A stretch of 64,000 bases of DNA, from the NCBI GenBank assembly GCA_035549555.1, contig DASZQR010000010.1, forward strand, positions 682,001 through 746,000, given 5' to 3'. Made by a program: the position numbers and the translations under genes. Position 1 is the first letter of the stretch, and every line of letters begins with the position of its first letter. Origin of the DNA: Patescibacteria group bacterium. GTDB lineage: Bacteria > Patescibacteriota > Microgenomatia > UBA8517. This document shows positions 1 through 8,600 of the stretch, in pieces. The notes under the pieces were generated by a model. That model made no database searches and was not told where the DNA came from. It saw only the letters and a list, made by a program, of their open reading frames with translations.

Positions 1-1591
1 ATCTCTTATAAGTTTCATAACTTGCAGCACGAGATGCGAGTAGAGCTCGAACTGGACCGTGAGATTCTTTAACAGCACCTCCAACATCCACACCTTTACC
101 TTTAATTATTCCTTCAACTACATCTGCAGCTTTTGGAATTAAAAATACAATTATAAAAGCTGCAAAAAAACCAATTATAGATGTACCAATAGGCATGCCA
201 GGTAAATTAATCACACCAGACGTCCCATTTATATTAAGAGCAGAAATGGCATAAGTATTAAAAGGATTATTGGTAGGAAAAATCTGTGTAAGTGCACCAG
301 CTGCCCATCCCCAAAAGAAATAGTGAGCCAAAAAAATCATGATTGTTACAGTTGGATAAACGGCTAAATTAGCAGCAAGTGTTCTAAACCAACTTATAAA
401 TCCACCACCAATATCTAAAGTGTCACCTAAAATCATAAACGGAGAAGCAATAATTAAAAGAACAGTAATAACAGAGGTTTTAACCAAAAGCCAAATTAAA
501 CGCAAAATAATCCACCCTACAAAAATAACTCCAACCAATACAATAATAATACCAACTGGTATACCTAATACACTTATACCACCAGAAATCACACCAGCAC
601 TTATTGCTCCTAACGTTAATAAAGCTCCGCCGCCTACTAATAGCACGATAAAAATTAACATCCCGATAAAAAGGCTTGTTAGTCCGTTAATAGAATTAAG
701 CTGACCAAAAAGATATAGAACCGAACCTGTACTTAAGGTAGAACCTCCTATTTTTACCATAACAGCAAACGCTCCAATAACTACATACATTAAATCAATC
801 AAAAAACCAGCGATTGCATAAGAAAAAGTGATTAAAATTAATGCAACGGCAATACGTGGTAATATTGATTGAATAGAAGCTGTAAGCTGAGGAGACAATT
901 TTAATCTAAACATTATTGCAAAGGCAGCAATAATTATTATTACAACCATTAAAGAATAAGAAATATCCCTCACTACTTGCCACAAAGATTGAACAGGAGA
1001 AAGCGTTGCAAAACCAGCGCTTGTGCTTTGAGCATAAGCTGGAGATATTACATGTAAATTAGAAGCGATTTGCTTGGTATAATTTACTCCAGATGCAGGT
1101 TTAAAATTCATTAATGTTCCACCTAAATAAGATAAAGCGGTAAAAGTTCCACCTTTCATTCCAGTATTATTACTTGTTTGGTTGCTTGGTAATAATTTTG
1201 CTGCACAAGTACCTATCGACGAGACGTTTCCGTTTGAGCCAGAAGAAATGCAGCTACTAATATCAGATCCAATAATCACCGCAATTAATGAATTAATAAT
1301 CCAGTTAACCTGTGCGTATGTGTATCTTTCTCCAAATATCTCATTTGGGTTAGAAGAGTCAAAAACTTTTGCAGACCACTGTCCAAAGTTCTGGTTATAC
1401 CATGGCCCTGGAGTTGCAGACGTAGTATTGGTAGAAGATTCTGGTGCTGCTCCTTGCAGTGCTTGTCCTACTCCTTGTGTTCCCACCTGTGCTGGATTTG
1501 GTGTTTGTGCCATTGCAGCAGGAACAATGCTGAAAACCAAAACCAAACTTGTAATTATAGAAATTAAAAATTTTGAAATTAATTTAGTCAT
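1..1591 (-). CDS. VirB6/TrbL-like polytopic membrane protein (C-terminus cut by window edge)
   Basis: The frame is open from an ATG at 1591 to the left edge, about 530 codons without a stop. It begins with a signal peptide ending near residue 31 (VPAAMAQ), followed by a secreted, Gln/Ser/Asn-rich stretch to about residue 200. After that come roughly seven long hydrophobic helices with Gly-rich loops and a polar tail. A secreted N-terminus before a cluster of helices, at the end of an operon of T4SS-pilin-like genes, fits the VirB6/TrbL channel family of type IV secretion systems. The assignment rests on topology and context, since no diagnostic motif is visible. A generic membrane protein of the same surface machine is the alternative. 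Confidence 0.65.
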   Translation of the reverse strand, partial: MTKLISKFLISIITSLVLVFSIVPAAMAQTPNPAQVGTQGVGQALQGAAPESSTNTTSATPGPWYNQNFGQWSAKVFDSSNPNEIFGERYTYAQVNWIINSLIAVIIGSDISSCISSGSNGNVSSIGTCAAKLLPSNQTSNNTGMKGGTFTALSYLGGTLMNFKPASGVNYTKQIASNLHVISPAYAQSTSAGFATLSPVQSLWQVVRDISYSLMVVIIIIAAFAIMFRLKLSPQLTASIQSILPRIAVALILITFSYAIAGFLIDLMYVVIGAFAVMVKIGGSTLSTGSVLYLFGQLNSINGLTSLFIGMLIFIVLLVGGGALLTLGAISAGVISGGISVLGIPVGIIIVLVGVIFVGWIILRLIWLLVKTSVITVLLIIASPFMILGDTLDIGGGFISWFRTLAANLAVYPTVTIMIFLAHYFFWGWAAGALTQIFPTNNPFNTYAISALNINGTSGVINLPGMPIGTSIIGFFAAFIIVFLIPKAADVVEGIIKGKGVDVGGAVKESHGPVRALLASRAASYETYKR

Positions 1592-1626
1592 TTATTAAAG
1601 GTTCACAACAATTATACAATAAAAAA

Positions 1627-2082
1627 TTACTTACAGAAACTAAGCTTAGAAAGATTTGGACTGCTTGTAATGTTTAGATTTGAATAACTTCTTACTTCCA
1701 CATTTAATTTACATGCAGTACTTTGCGATATCGAAAGCTTACTCACAAAATCTTGCTCTGCCAGGTTTTGTGAATTAGGGTCTGAAGATAAAATTGTTAT
1801 TAAAAATTCTTGATTATTTGAAGTATATGCAATTTGGTAATAAGGGTTTTCGTCAATCACAGCATTTCCAGTAGGATAGGTAAAAGTATCGCTTTTGTAA
1901 AAATTATTTACTGTCTGGTTGTTAACATTAACTTTTACACCTGTTGGGGCTTTAAAATTATTTTGATCTGTCGAAACATTTTGTCCTCGTGAATTTAAAT
2001 AAATAAAAACAAAAATAATTACAATAAAAATCCCCAATATTAAAATTAAAATTTTTCTATATTTAAATATAAATTCCTTCAT
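1627..2082 (-). CDS. single-pass membrane-anchored protein of the T4SS-like operon
   Basis: This 151-residue protein starts at the ATG MKEFIFKYRK. Longer in-frame starts would run back into the upstream gene. One N-terminal helix (about residues 9-27) is followed by a soluble, Asn/Ser/Thr-rich exported domain with two Cys that could pair. It lies 14 nt after the large hydrolase gene and 35 nt before the VirB6-like gene, so it is surely co-transcribed. I do not recognise the family. A VirB8- or lipoprotein-like structural role is possible, but nothing in the sequence proves it. Confidence 0.6.
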   Translation of the reverse strand: MKEFIFKYRKILILILGIFIVIIFVFIYLNSRGQNVSTDQNNFKAPTGVKVNVNNQTVNNFYKSDTFTYPTGNAVIDENPYYQIAYTSNNQEFLITILSSDPNSQNLAEQDFVSKLSISQSTACKLNVEVRSYSNLNITSSPNLSKLSFCK

Positions 2083-2096
2083 AAATAAATTATATC

Positions 2097-5000
2097 TTAA
2101 AGCCCACATTGAGGAGCAGTACCCCAATATTTCCAACCAAATCTTTGTTCAAACGCAGCTGCATAATTCATATTATTTTGTGCATTAGAATAATATTGCA
2201 CACATTTATCAACAATCGCCTGATCTCCAATAACACAAGGGCTAATCATGTGTCCGCTAGCATCAGCTATTCCAATTGTTGTAAATCCTTGTTTGCAGGT
2301 CCAATAATATCCAGCAGGTTTTCCTTCACTCTGTGCAATTGAATCAAATTGCTGTTTAAGATCAGGAGGAGTCAAAGCTTGAATAGCAGGATGAGCAAGT
2401 AAATTTATTCCAAAAAGTCCATAACTATAATCCTGTGTACCGCCAATTTTTAAACAGGATAAATTATGGTTATCAGGTATACATCTGCTTTCTGCATTGG
2501 CAATGCATGATGCATTTTTAGCTTGGTCTCCAAAAGCTGCTGCAAAATCATCAGGTGTACAGGAAATTGGCCCGGAACTGGAACTCGACGAATTAGAGGA
2601 GGCTGTTAATGCAGGGGATGTTCCCATTCCCTGAGGCCTAAGAGCTGTTTGTATTGCATCTAAAAAATAATCTTTTATCCCGCCCACATATGGAATATAT
2701 AAATTTGCAGTTGCTGTCGCTCCGCCCCCGCCGCTATTTCCGGCAGTTACTTCATCATCTCCTCCAGCTTGATAAGTAATATTCGTTTGTGCTGGTGTTT
2801 CTGTGATTTGAGTAACTGGAGAGTTGGCTCCGGTTTGTGGGAAAAATCTTTTAAAAATTGATTGTGATCCGCCGACAAGCTGATCCCAGATGTTTCCGAC
2901 TTCCGGGCTCTGCGTATAAATTGAAAGATTTGCAGTCGCTGATGTACATGTATATGTTAAGTTTCCGCTAATTCCTCCTCCGTTTTCAAACGTGCTGCCT
3001 GAGACACTAACAATTGGTTTAAAAGTACAAGTATAGCTTCCGGTAAAATTTACTGTTCCCGATATTTTTTGATCGTCTTGCGCATATCCTTGTGCTTTTG
3101 TTCTATCGATATCTCCATATAAATTATCTCCAGGATTTGTTCTAGTGTTTAAAATCGTACATCCAGGCCCGATTTGAGGCGCAGTATTGGTATCATGGCT
3201 GCTTGTTGCATCAATTGACTTAAAAGTGTTTTGCAATTGTGTTGCAAGCTCTGTATCTTCTTGTGCATGAGCAAAATATAAATTATGTATATTATTTGTC
3301 CCATTACTTGGTGTAAAAGTCACATCTCCAGGATTAGTTTGCCCAAAGCTTGTAGTATCTCCGTTATTTGATAGAGGAGTGCTGTTTACCGTACCGCACG
3401 CTTGTTGCGCCCACTGGCTGCATGAATCAAACGATCCGTTCCCAGGGCAGCTGTCGCTAAAAGTTTTCCCGTTAGCGCAAGTAGTTGAACAAGGAGCCCC
3501 TGTCGTTCTACAAGAATTATTTGCTGGCGTTGTGTTTGCTATTTGGTTGGTTCCAATAGTACCGACTCTGTCTTCGTTTGTAGAAAAAGGAACAAAGGCA
3601 AAAAACTTTGCCCACCATGTTGAGGGAGTTGTTGGGCAGCCAAAAATTGGTGTTATACAAATATTCCCAAGCCATTGTGAATAAGCTTGCAGCCATCCGC
3701 TTACAGTTGAAAAATCTTGTTCAAGTGGAGGGGTGTGGCCTACCCAATCAGTAATTCTTCTTATAGTAGACAAATTAGCAATAGCATCCCCTTGCCCTTG
3801 AGTCATTGTATTGTTAGGGCTTACTGCCTGAAGAAAACTTATAAATCTGGTTATTGTATATAAATAACATGGCATGCTTCCAGCTTGCTCAGGGAAATCG
3901 CATTCAACTATTTTATTGTGAAGCCCCTGTTCATCAGTAGAAGTTGCAGGTCCAGCTACAGAATTAGCTGCTCTAGTTATAATATTTTCTCTTGAAAGTA
4001 TTTGCCCGACAAAAGGCAATAATTTATTAAGTGGCCCAGAGTAATTAACTAAATAGTTTGGATCGCTGCTTGAAAAATCGTTTTCCGCTTTATCAACAAC
4101 TCCGTTTAAATACCAGCTCACATAATTATTTACCCGCTGAGCAGCATCTAAATTATTAGCGCTCGTGTTTGGGCTTGTCCAAGTCCCATTCGGCACATCT
4201 TGCGTGTTCCCGAGAATTGGCAATTGTGCTCCAGTTAAATCAATTGAAACTTGTGCGCTTTCTGGAACATTTGCGTAGTTACATGAATATGACCCATCGG
4301 CAGCAGGAGTAGTGCAACCTGTCTGATACGCAGAGTTAGGTGAAGTTTGTTTAATGACAACCAAATCATTTGAACAAAGAGCTGCCATTTCACTTGGAGG
4401 AGTTTGTTTGTAACATGGGCTTGCAGGATATGGCCTGAGAGAATGAAATTCGGTAGCTGCTCCGGTTCCTCCCGTACTTTTATAAATATCATAATTGGTT
4501 TCATTGCATGGTACATTTGTGGACAGGTCGTAAGGCTCGGTGTTTGTCGCCGGTTGAGTACTGCTTCCAGCAGTTACATATCCAGGCGGCACATCATTAC
4601 AAACCCCAGGTGAATCAGAACTCCACCAGTCTTTAAATCTGGGGTCCATAAAGCTTCCCGTATCTCGAATAGATACAAACGGATCTCCGCTTGCAGTTCC
4701 TATCACGTAGCCACAGGGAATGGCAACAAGTTGTGTTCGCCCTTTTGCTTCATTATCGTTATACATCTGAAGTAGAGTGGGGTTAACATTAATATTTAAA
4801 AAATGAATTGTGTAGCCGCTAGCAACACTATCTTCCAGTCCGTTATGAATCACAATATCAGTTGAAGTGGCATATAAAATTGTGTAATTAAATCCGCTCC
4901 CAATGCTTCTCCCCACTACTGGTGCTTTTATGTCATCTCCTGATTGAAACGAAATCGTTGCAGCTCCAGGTGAATTAACATTTGAAGAGTCCGGGCTATT

Positions 5001-5270
5001 GCTCCCGACGGCATTAATTTGATAAAAATTTGTAAAGTTTGGAGACCCAAAAGTATACAAGAGCTGTGGCGCCCCGGTTAAATCTGTATTTTGCGGATGG
5101 TCTATTAATTGGTTCGGAAAATTAGCAGGTTTCCAATTTCTTAAGGTTATGTTTATATCAGGGTCGCTCGCAGCAGGTCCGCCGTCTCTGGCAAAAACAT
5201 TTTTATTAATAAAAAGAAGTGACAAACTTCCTAAAATTAAAGACAACAAAACAACTAACTTCAATTTCAT
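2097..5270 (-). CDS. large secreted protein with C-terminal lytic-transglycosylase-like domain
   Basis: The product has 1057 residues from the ATG MKLKLVV, chosen because a clean signal peptide follows (hydrophobic to about residue 25, cleavage near VFA). Most of it is Ser/Thr/Asn/Pro-rich with many Cys and no recognised fold. A Ser-rich linker near residue 895 leads into the last ~155 residues, which contain ANAES and then YSYGLFGIN about 20 residues later. That arrangement matches the catalytic Glu and the S-x-G-L-x-Q/N motif of SLT/lysozyme-type transglycosylases. Cys pairs around the motif suggest disulfides. The gene lies directly downstream of eight pilin-like genes, so it is probably the VirB1-like wall-remodelling part of that machine. 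The N-terminal 850 residues may be an extracellular structural or adhesive region. Confidence 0.7.
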   Translation of the reverse strand: MKLKLVVLLSLILGSLSLLFINKNVFARDGGPAASDPDINITLRNWKPANFPNQLIDHPQNTDLTGAPQLLYTFGSPNFTNFYQINAVGSNSPDSSNVNSPGAATISFQSGDDIKAPVVGRSIGSGFNYTILYATSTDIVIHNGLEDSVASGYTIHFLNINVNPTLLQMYNDNEAKGRTQLVAIPCGYVIGTASGDPFVSIRDTGSFMDPRFKDWWSSDSPGVCNDVPPGYVTAGSSTQPATNTEPYDLSTNVPCNETNYDIYKSTGGTGAATEFHSLRPYPASPCYKQTPPSEMAALCSNDLVVIKQTSPNSAYQTGCTTPAADGSYSCNYANVPESAQVSIDLTGAQLPILGNTQDVPNGTWTSPNTSANNLDAAQRVNNYVSWYLNGVVDKAENDFSSSDPNYLVNYSGPLNKLLPFVGQILSRENIITRAANSVAGPATSTDEQGLHNKIVECDFPEQAGSMPCYLYTITRFISFLQAVSPNNTMTQGQGDAIANLSTIRRITDWVGHTPPLEQDFSTVSGWLQAYSQWLGNICITPIFGCPTTPSTWWAKFFAFVPFSTNEDRVGTIGTNQIANTTPANNSCRTTGAPCSTTCANGKTFSDSCPGNGSFDSCSQWAQQACGTVNSTPLSNNGDTTSFGQTNPGDVTFTPSNGTNNIHNLYFAHAQEDTELATQLQNTFKSIDATSSHDTNTAPQIGPGCTILNTRTNPGDNLYGDIDRTKAQGYAQDDQKISGTVNFTGSYTCTFKPIVSVSGSTFENGGGISGNLTYTCTSATANLSIYTQSPEVGNIWDQLVGGSQSIFKRFFPQTGANSPVTQITETPAQTNITYQAGGDDEVTAGNSGGGGATATANLYIPYVGGIKDYFLDAIQTALRPQGMGTSPALTASSNSSSSSSGPISCTPDDFAAAFGDQAKNASCIANAESRCIPDNHNLSCLKIGGTQDYSYGLFGINLLAHPAIQALTPPDLKQQFDSIAQSEGKPAGYYWTCKQGFTTIGIADASGHMISPCVIGDQAIVDKCVQYYSNAQNNMNYAAAFEQRFGWKYWGTAPQCGL

Positions 5271-5313
5271 AAATATACTTGAATTATACAATAGGGAAGT
5301 AAAAGAGTCTCTC

Positions 5314-5601
5314 TTATGGATTTTGTTGGATTTGGAAATTTAATATTCCCGTTATTCCAGTGAAATCCGAAATAAGTTTTAATATTAAATAAGCAAGTGC
5401 TATTAAAACAAGTCCACCAATTGCATATGTAAGCGTTTGTCTTGCTCCTTGTACTTTTCGCTCATCACCGCCTGCTGTTAAGTAATTAAATCCTCCTACA
5501 ACAAACATCACAAAAAAACCAATTCCAGCAAGCCCAATAGCAATTGAAACAATATTGCTAAAGATATTTTGTAGTCCAGTCAAAGGTTCTGGTGGGTTCA
5601 T
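5314..5601 (-). CDS. T4SS_pilin-like two-helix protein (paralogue 1)
   Basis: This 95-residue protein starts at the ATG MNPPEPL. It has two hydrophobic helices (about 15-40 and 60-85) joined by a short polar loop AGGDERKVQGAR. The loop pattern G-[GR]-D-x-x-K-x-x-A-R recurs in the seven upstream genes and is typical of the VirB2/TrbC-related T4SS_pilin family common in CPR genomes. It is the only copy whose N-terminus lacks the Leu-Ala-Gln motif and starts with a Pro-rich stretch. It is the last pilin-like gene before the large hydrolase. Confidence 0.8.
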   Translation of the reverse strand: MNPPEPLTGLQNIFSNIVSIAIGLAGIGFFVMFVVGGFNYLTAGGDERKVQGARQTLTYAIGGLVLIALAYLILKLISDFTGITGILNFQIQQNP

Positions 5602-5660
5602 AATCAAATTGTAAATGAAAAAGAAGAATTAAACAAGGAATAGGCAAGAAATAAATCAAA

Positions 5661-6035
5661 TTACTTAAAACTAGATATTGGAGTTATCTGCAAACTAAAT
5701 ATATTAATTCCAAACAAACTTCCAACCAAACTTGCAATTGCCCAAGCGGCAAATACTATTACCAAACCAATTAAAGCAGCTGTAATCCTTCCTCTTGCAG
5801 CTTCAGTTTGTCCTTTGTCTCCTCCAGAAAGGATCCACTGAACTCCACCAATCACAAGCATTATAAAAAAGATCAAAGCAGCAGCTACCAAAATTAAATT
5901 AATTGCACCACCCAGAAGACTACTTATTGTTATACCGCTAACACTGGGAACTAAACCAGCTTGTGGCTGTAAATTAATTGTTTGTTCACCTGTTGTTCCG
6001 CCTGTTCCACTTTGTGCTTGTGCGAGTAAATTCAT
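5661..6035 (-). CDS. T4SS_pilin-like two-helix protein (paralogue 2)
   Basis: This 124-residue protein starts at MNLLAQAQ; an adjacent ATG three bases upstream could also serve. A low-complexity Gly/Gln/Thr N-terminus precedes helix 1 (about 40-63), the loop SGGDKGQTEAARGRI, and helix 2 (about 80-103). It is closest to paralogue 3 in the loop. The family members are membrane pilins or channel subunits of type IV secretion systems. The short MNLLAQ head looks like the end of a signal peptide without its hydrophobic core. Confidence 0.82.
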   Translation of the reverse strand: MNLLAQAQSGTGGTTGEQTINLQPQAGLVPSVSGITISSLLGGAINLILVAAALIFFIMLVIGGVQWILSGGDKGQTEAARGRITAALIGLVIVFAAWAIASLVGSLFGINIFSLQITPISSFK

Positions 6036-6048
6036 CATTTGTATTTTA

Positions 6049-6429
6049 TTATTTAATTATTAAAGGGTTAATGTCAAGAGTTAAAATATTAATTCCGAAA
6101 AACCCTTCAATGAGTTTTATTATAGCAAAAACACTAAAAAGTACAACTATTCCTACCAAAGCTTGTGCAATTCTTCCCCGTGCTGCCTCAACTGCTCCTT
6201 TATCTCCGCCGCTTGTCACCCACTGAATACCTCCGATAAGTAACATAAAGAAAAATAAAATTGCACCGGCAAGAAATGCAAGACTAATCAAAGAGGGGAT
6301 AAGCTCTTGTACAAAACCTACTCCAGTATTGTTATTTAAACTCCCAATTGCAGGATTAGTTATCCCGCCATTACTAACTCCAGAACCTCCACTACCTCCT
6401 TGTGCTTGTGCTATTAAATTTTTATACAT
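6049..6429 (-). CDS. T4SS_pilin-like two-helix protein (paralogue 3)
   Basis: The 126-residue protein starts at the ATG MYKNLIAQAQ; the longer frame would need a TTG start. A Gly/Ser/Asn-rich N-terminus is followed by helix 1, the loop SGGDKGAVEAARGRI, and helix 2 ending in a phenylalanine-rich segment. The loop is almost identical to that of paralogue 4, which suggests a fairly recent duplication or concerted evolution. It overlaps none of its neighbours in frame and is part of the same minus-strand operon. Confidence 0.82.
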   Translation of the reverse strand: MYKNLIAQAQGGSGGSGVSNGGITNPAIGSLNNNTGVGFVQELIPSLISLAFLAGAILFFFMLLIGGIQWVTSGGDKGAVEAARGRIAQALVGIVVLFSVFAIIKLIEGFFGINILTLDINPLIIK

Positions 6430-6431
6430 AA

Positions 6432-6791
6432 TTAACAATTATTATTTATTATACAAATGGGGTTCAAAATATTATGCAACCCAAGTATTGTCCCAAGTAA
6501 GCTCACTATAAAGATTGCAGCAACAACAATCACAACTCCAATAATTCCAGTTGTAATTTGTTTGCGTGCTGCTTCAACTGCCCCTTTATCTCCGCCAGAT
6601 GCAAGTATGCGAATAGCGCCAATTACCATTTGAAAAGTAAACCAAATAAAGGCAACCACAGTCATAACTCCAATTACTTTTGAAAGTGCGCTATTAAAGG
6701 TTGTTCCAGCATCTGATGCTTGTCCTGTCCCTAAAGGTCCCACTCCTTGAAACCCTGGTCCTAATGGTATGTCAGCAATTAAATTTTTCAT
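6432..6791 (-). CDS. T4SS_pilin-like two-helix protein (paralogue 4)
   Basis: The product has 119 residues starting MKNLIADIPLG. Helix 1 lies near residues 40-62 and helix 2 near 82-105, with the loop SGGDKGAVEAARKQI between them. Unlike its sisters it ends with a short Cys-containing tail (NPICIINNNC). The start codon overlaps the stop of paralogue 5 as ATGA, a sign of translational coupling. Function by family: subunit of a type IV-secretion-like pilus or membrane channel. Confidence 0.82.
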   Translation of the reverse strand: MKNLIADIPLGPGFQGVGPLGTGQASDAGTTFNSALSKVIGVMTVVAFIWFTFQMVIGAIRILASGGDKGAVEAARKQITTGIIGVVIVVAAIFIVSLLGTILGLHNILNPICIINNNC

Positions 6792-7147
6792 ATAATTGGA
6801 ATTTGTGGATTAAGAATGAATGTCCAGTCGTTAAATATAAGTTTCCCAAATATCGCCGCAAGTACGAAAGCTCCTGCCATAAACAGTAATCCTATTGCAG
6901 TCTGCCAGATTCTTGCCCACGCACCCTCAACTTTTTTCGGGTCATCTCCTGCAGACAAAAATGCATATCCAGCTAAAACTAAATTAAAAAGAGCATAAAT
7001 TCCGCCGCCAACAATTAGTAATTTAAGAACTAAATTTAAAAACTTCCCAATTCCGCCACCGCTCACATCACCAAAATTGCTTAGTGCTGTAGGAAGGGGA
7101 ACATGTCCTATATCTGGTGCTGTTGCTTGAGCGATTAAGTTTCTCAT
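6788..7147 (-). CDS. T4SS_pilin-like two-helix protein (paralogue 5)
   Basis: The product has 119 residues starting MRNLIAQATAPD. Its two helices flank the loop SAGDDPKKVEGAWARI, where Gly-Gly-Asp is replaced by Ala-Gly-Asp-Asp and the conserved AR by AW. The N-terminal region is Gly/Ser-rich. It couples to paralogue 4 by a 4-nt ATGA overlap and follows paralogue 6 with no spacer. It is likely a variant subunit of the same pilus-like structure. Confidence 0.8.
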   Translation of the reverse strand: MRNLIAQATAPDIGHVPLPTALSNFGDVSGGGIGKFLNLVLKLLIVGGGIYALFNLVLAGYAFLSAGDDPKKVEGAWARIWQTAIGLLFMAGAFVLAAIFGKLIFNDWTFILNPQIPII

Positions 7148-7462
7148 TTATTGTGAAATAATAGGTACTTTAATTATAACCTCAATCAGTCTAACTATCC
7201 AGTAGGCTGCAAAAACAACAACGAAACCAATTACAGCGGCACTTGCTGCCTGCTGCCCGCGCTTAGCGGCATCTGGATTATTGCTTCCAGCTCCTTGAAT
7301 AATTGAAAATCCTGCAAATACTAAAAAAAATAAAATTAAAACTCCCGAAACTACAAATCCAATTTTTACTATTAAAGATACTAAATTACCAAGCGTAGCT
7401 GTCTCTCCATATGGAGAGTTAAACTGTGAACCAATATCAACTCCTTGAGCTATTAATTTCAT
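7148..7462 (-). CDS. T4SS_pilin-like two-helix protein (paralogue 6, divergent loop)
   Basis: The 104-residue protein starts MKLIAQGVDIG. Two helices (about 28-52 and 72-96) flank the most divergent loop of the set, QGAGSNNPDAAKRGQQA, in which the Gly-Asp core is lost. The head keeps the Leu-Ile-Ala-Gln motif. It lies between paralogues 7 and 5 with 2 and 0 nt gaps. The changed loop suggests a specialised position in the assembled structure, or relaxed constraint. Confidence 0.8.
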   Translation of the reverse strand: MKLIAQGVDIGSQFNSPYGETATLGNLVSLIVKIGFVVSGVLILFFLVFAGFSIIQGAGSNNPDAAKRGQQAASAAVIGFVVVFAAYWIVRLIEVIIKVPIISQ

Positions 7463-7464
7463 AA

Positions 7465-7800
7465 TTATTTAAATATATTTGTTATCCCCGGTAAATAAAA
7501 CACAATTCCAATAAGTTGTACAACCCAATAAGCAATAAAAATAATTATAAATCCAACTAACGCATTTGTAATGTGTGCTTTAGCAGCTCCGGCAGCTTTC
7601 GGATCGCCGCGAGATAACATTAATTGAATTCCTCCAAAAATTAAATAAACAAGCAGAACCATGCCGGCAATTGTAAATATCCAGGGGATAGCAGCTGCTA
7701 ATATATCTCCAATTTTGGTACTGGCAGAAAAAGTTGCATCAGGCTCACCTTTACTTTGAATACCATTAAAATCAATAGGTGATTGTGCAAGTAAATTCAT
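7465..7800 (-). CDS. T4SS_pilin-like two-helix protein (paralogue 7)
   Basis: The 111-residue protein starts MNLLAQSPIDF. Helix 1 spans about 36-60 and helix 2 about 80-104, with the loop SRGDPKAAGAAKAHI between. This loop resembles that of the upstream fusion protein (SRGDP), so paralogues 7 and 8 form a subgroup distinct from the SGGDKG subgroup (2-4). It is separated by 2 nt from each neighbour. Confidence 0.82.
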   Translation of the reverse strand: MNLLAQSPIDFNGIQSKGEPDATFSASTKIGDILAAAIPWIFTIAGMVLLVYLIFGGIQLMLSRGDPKAAGAAKAHITNALVGFIIIFIAYWVVQLIGIVFYLPGITNIFK

Positions 7801-7802
7801 TT

Positions 7803-8570
7803 TTAAAGTCCTTTTATTTGTAGTATATCAACTCCAATGATTCGAAGAATTATTACTGAAAAAATTAACAGTAAAAGTCCTGCAATAGCAGAAGTCATAA
7901 GCTCTTGCCCAGCTTTAAGTCTGTTTGGATCTCCTCTTGAAGTCATAATCTGAAATCCTGCAAAAAGAATTAACAAAAACGCAATTCCTCCGCCAATTCC
8001 AATTGCCCAGCGTAAGAAAAAGCCAATCAAATCACTTTGATTATCAATTGGAATACAACCAACAGCTGTATTTATACCAGTTCCACCTCCATTTACTACA
8101 CAAGTAGGGGTAATTCCAGGACCAGAATTCTGCCCGGGGAAAACATCACCGCTCGCATTTGTGGATGTGTCTGCATTTAAAGTACAAGAAGAAGATCCAT
8201 CAATAAAAGTAAGACGAGCCGATTTTACTTCAGGATTTATGGTTGGTAATGTAAAACATCCATAATAAGTTCCAGGATTTGAATTATCTGGAACGGCACT
8301 AATACCAGATAAATTAGCATCTTGTTGGGAAAATGAACACTGAACAGTAGTACCGTTAACAATTCCAGCCCCAGAGCCTGTACAAGAAGCACTGAAACTA
8401 ACTTTATTTATTTCATTTGCATTCGTGAAACCTCCTAAACAAATCTGCAAATTTCTAGAAGAATCAAAGCTGGTCTCGCTACACGTCATTGTTTCGGCAT
8501 TAACCAACCCAGGTTTTAAAAATAATCCTAAAAACAAAAATATAAATAAGCCGACTATTTTCTTCAACAT
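7803..8570 (-). CDS. secreted domain fused to a T4SS_pilin-like helix pair (paralogue 8, first gene of operon)
   Basis: This 255-residue protein has a full signal peptide (MLKKIVGLFIF to VNA). A 150-residue exported domain follows with several paired Cys and beta-rich Ser/Thr/Asn sequence. The C-terminal 75 residues are a pilin-like module: helix, loop SRGDPNRLKAGQEL, helix. It is the first gene of the minus-strand operon, and its start is 8 nt from a TAAAAT box preceded by TG. The fusion shows that the helix-pair module is inserted by its N-terminal side facing outward. It may be a minor or tip subunit. Confidence 0.78.
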   Translation of the reverse strand: MLKKIVGLFIFLFLGLFLKPGLVNAETMTCSETSFDSSRNLQICLGGFTNANEINKVSFSASCTGSGAGIVNGTTVQCSFSQQDANLSGISAVPDNSNPGTYYGCFTLPTINPEVKSARLTFIDGSSSCTLNADTSTNASGDVFPGQNSGPGITPTCVVNGGGTGINTAVGCIPIDNQSDLIGFFLRWAIGIGGGIAFLLILFAGFQIMTSRGDPNRLKAGQELMTSAIAGLLLLIFSVIILRIIGVDILQIKGL

Positions 8571-8578
8571 TTACCCCA

Positions 8579-8584
8579 ATTTTA
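8579..8584 (-). promoter_or_regulatory. -10 box of the T4SS-like operon
   Basis: On the minus strand the sequence TGCTAAAAT ends 8 nt before the ATG at 8570. A TG one base upstream makes it an extended -10. The spacing implies a transcript with almost no leader. No clear -35 is visible. Confidence 0.5.
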
Positions 8585-8600
8585 GCATACAACTGTCCTG

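Noticed and set aside
1182-1598. 138-codon plus-strand frame rich in Cys/Pro/Ala
   Set aside because: It lies antisense inside the VirB6-like gene, which has a signal peptide and continuous membrane helices, and it is a shadow frame.
3379-3684. 101-codon plus-strand frame inside the large hydrolase gene
   Set aside because: It is antisense to a clear coding frame, with no promoter, and is explained by codon bias.
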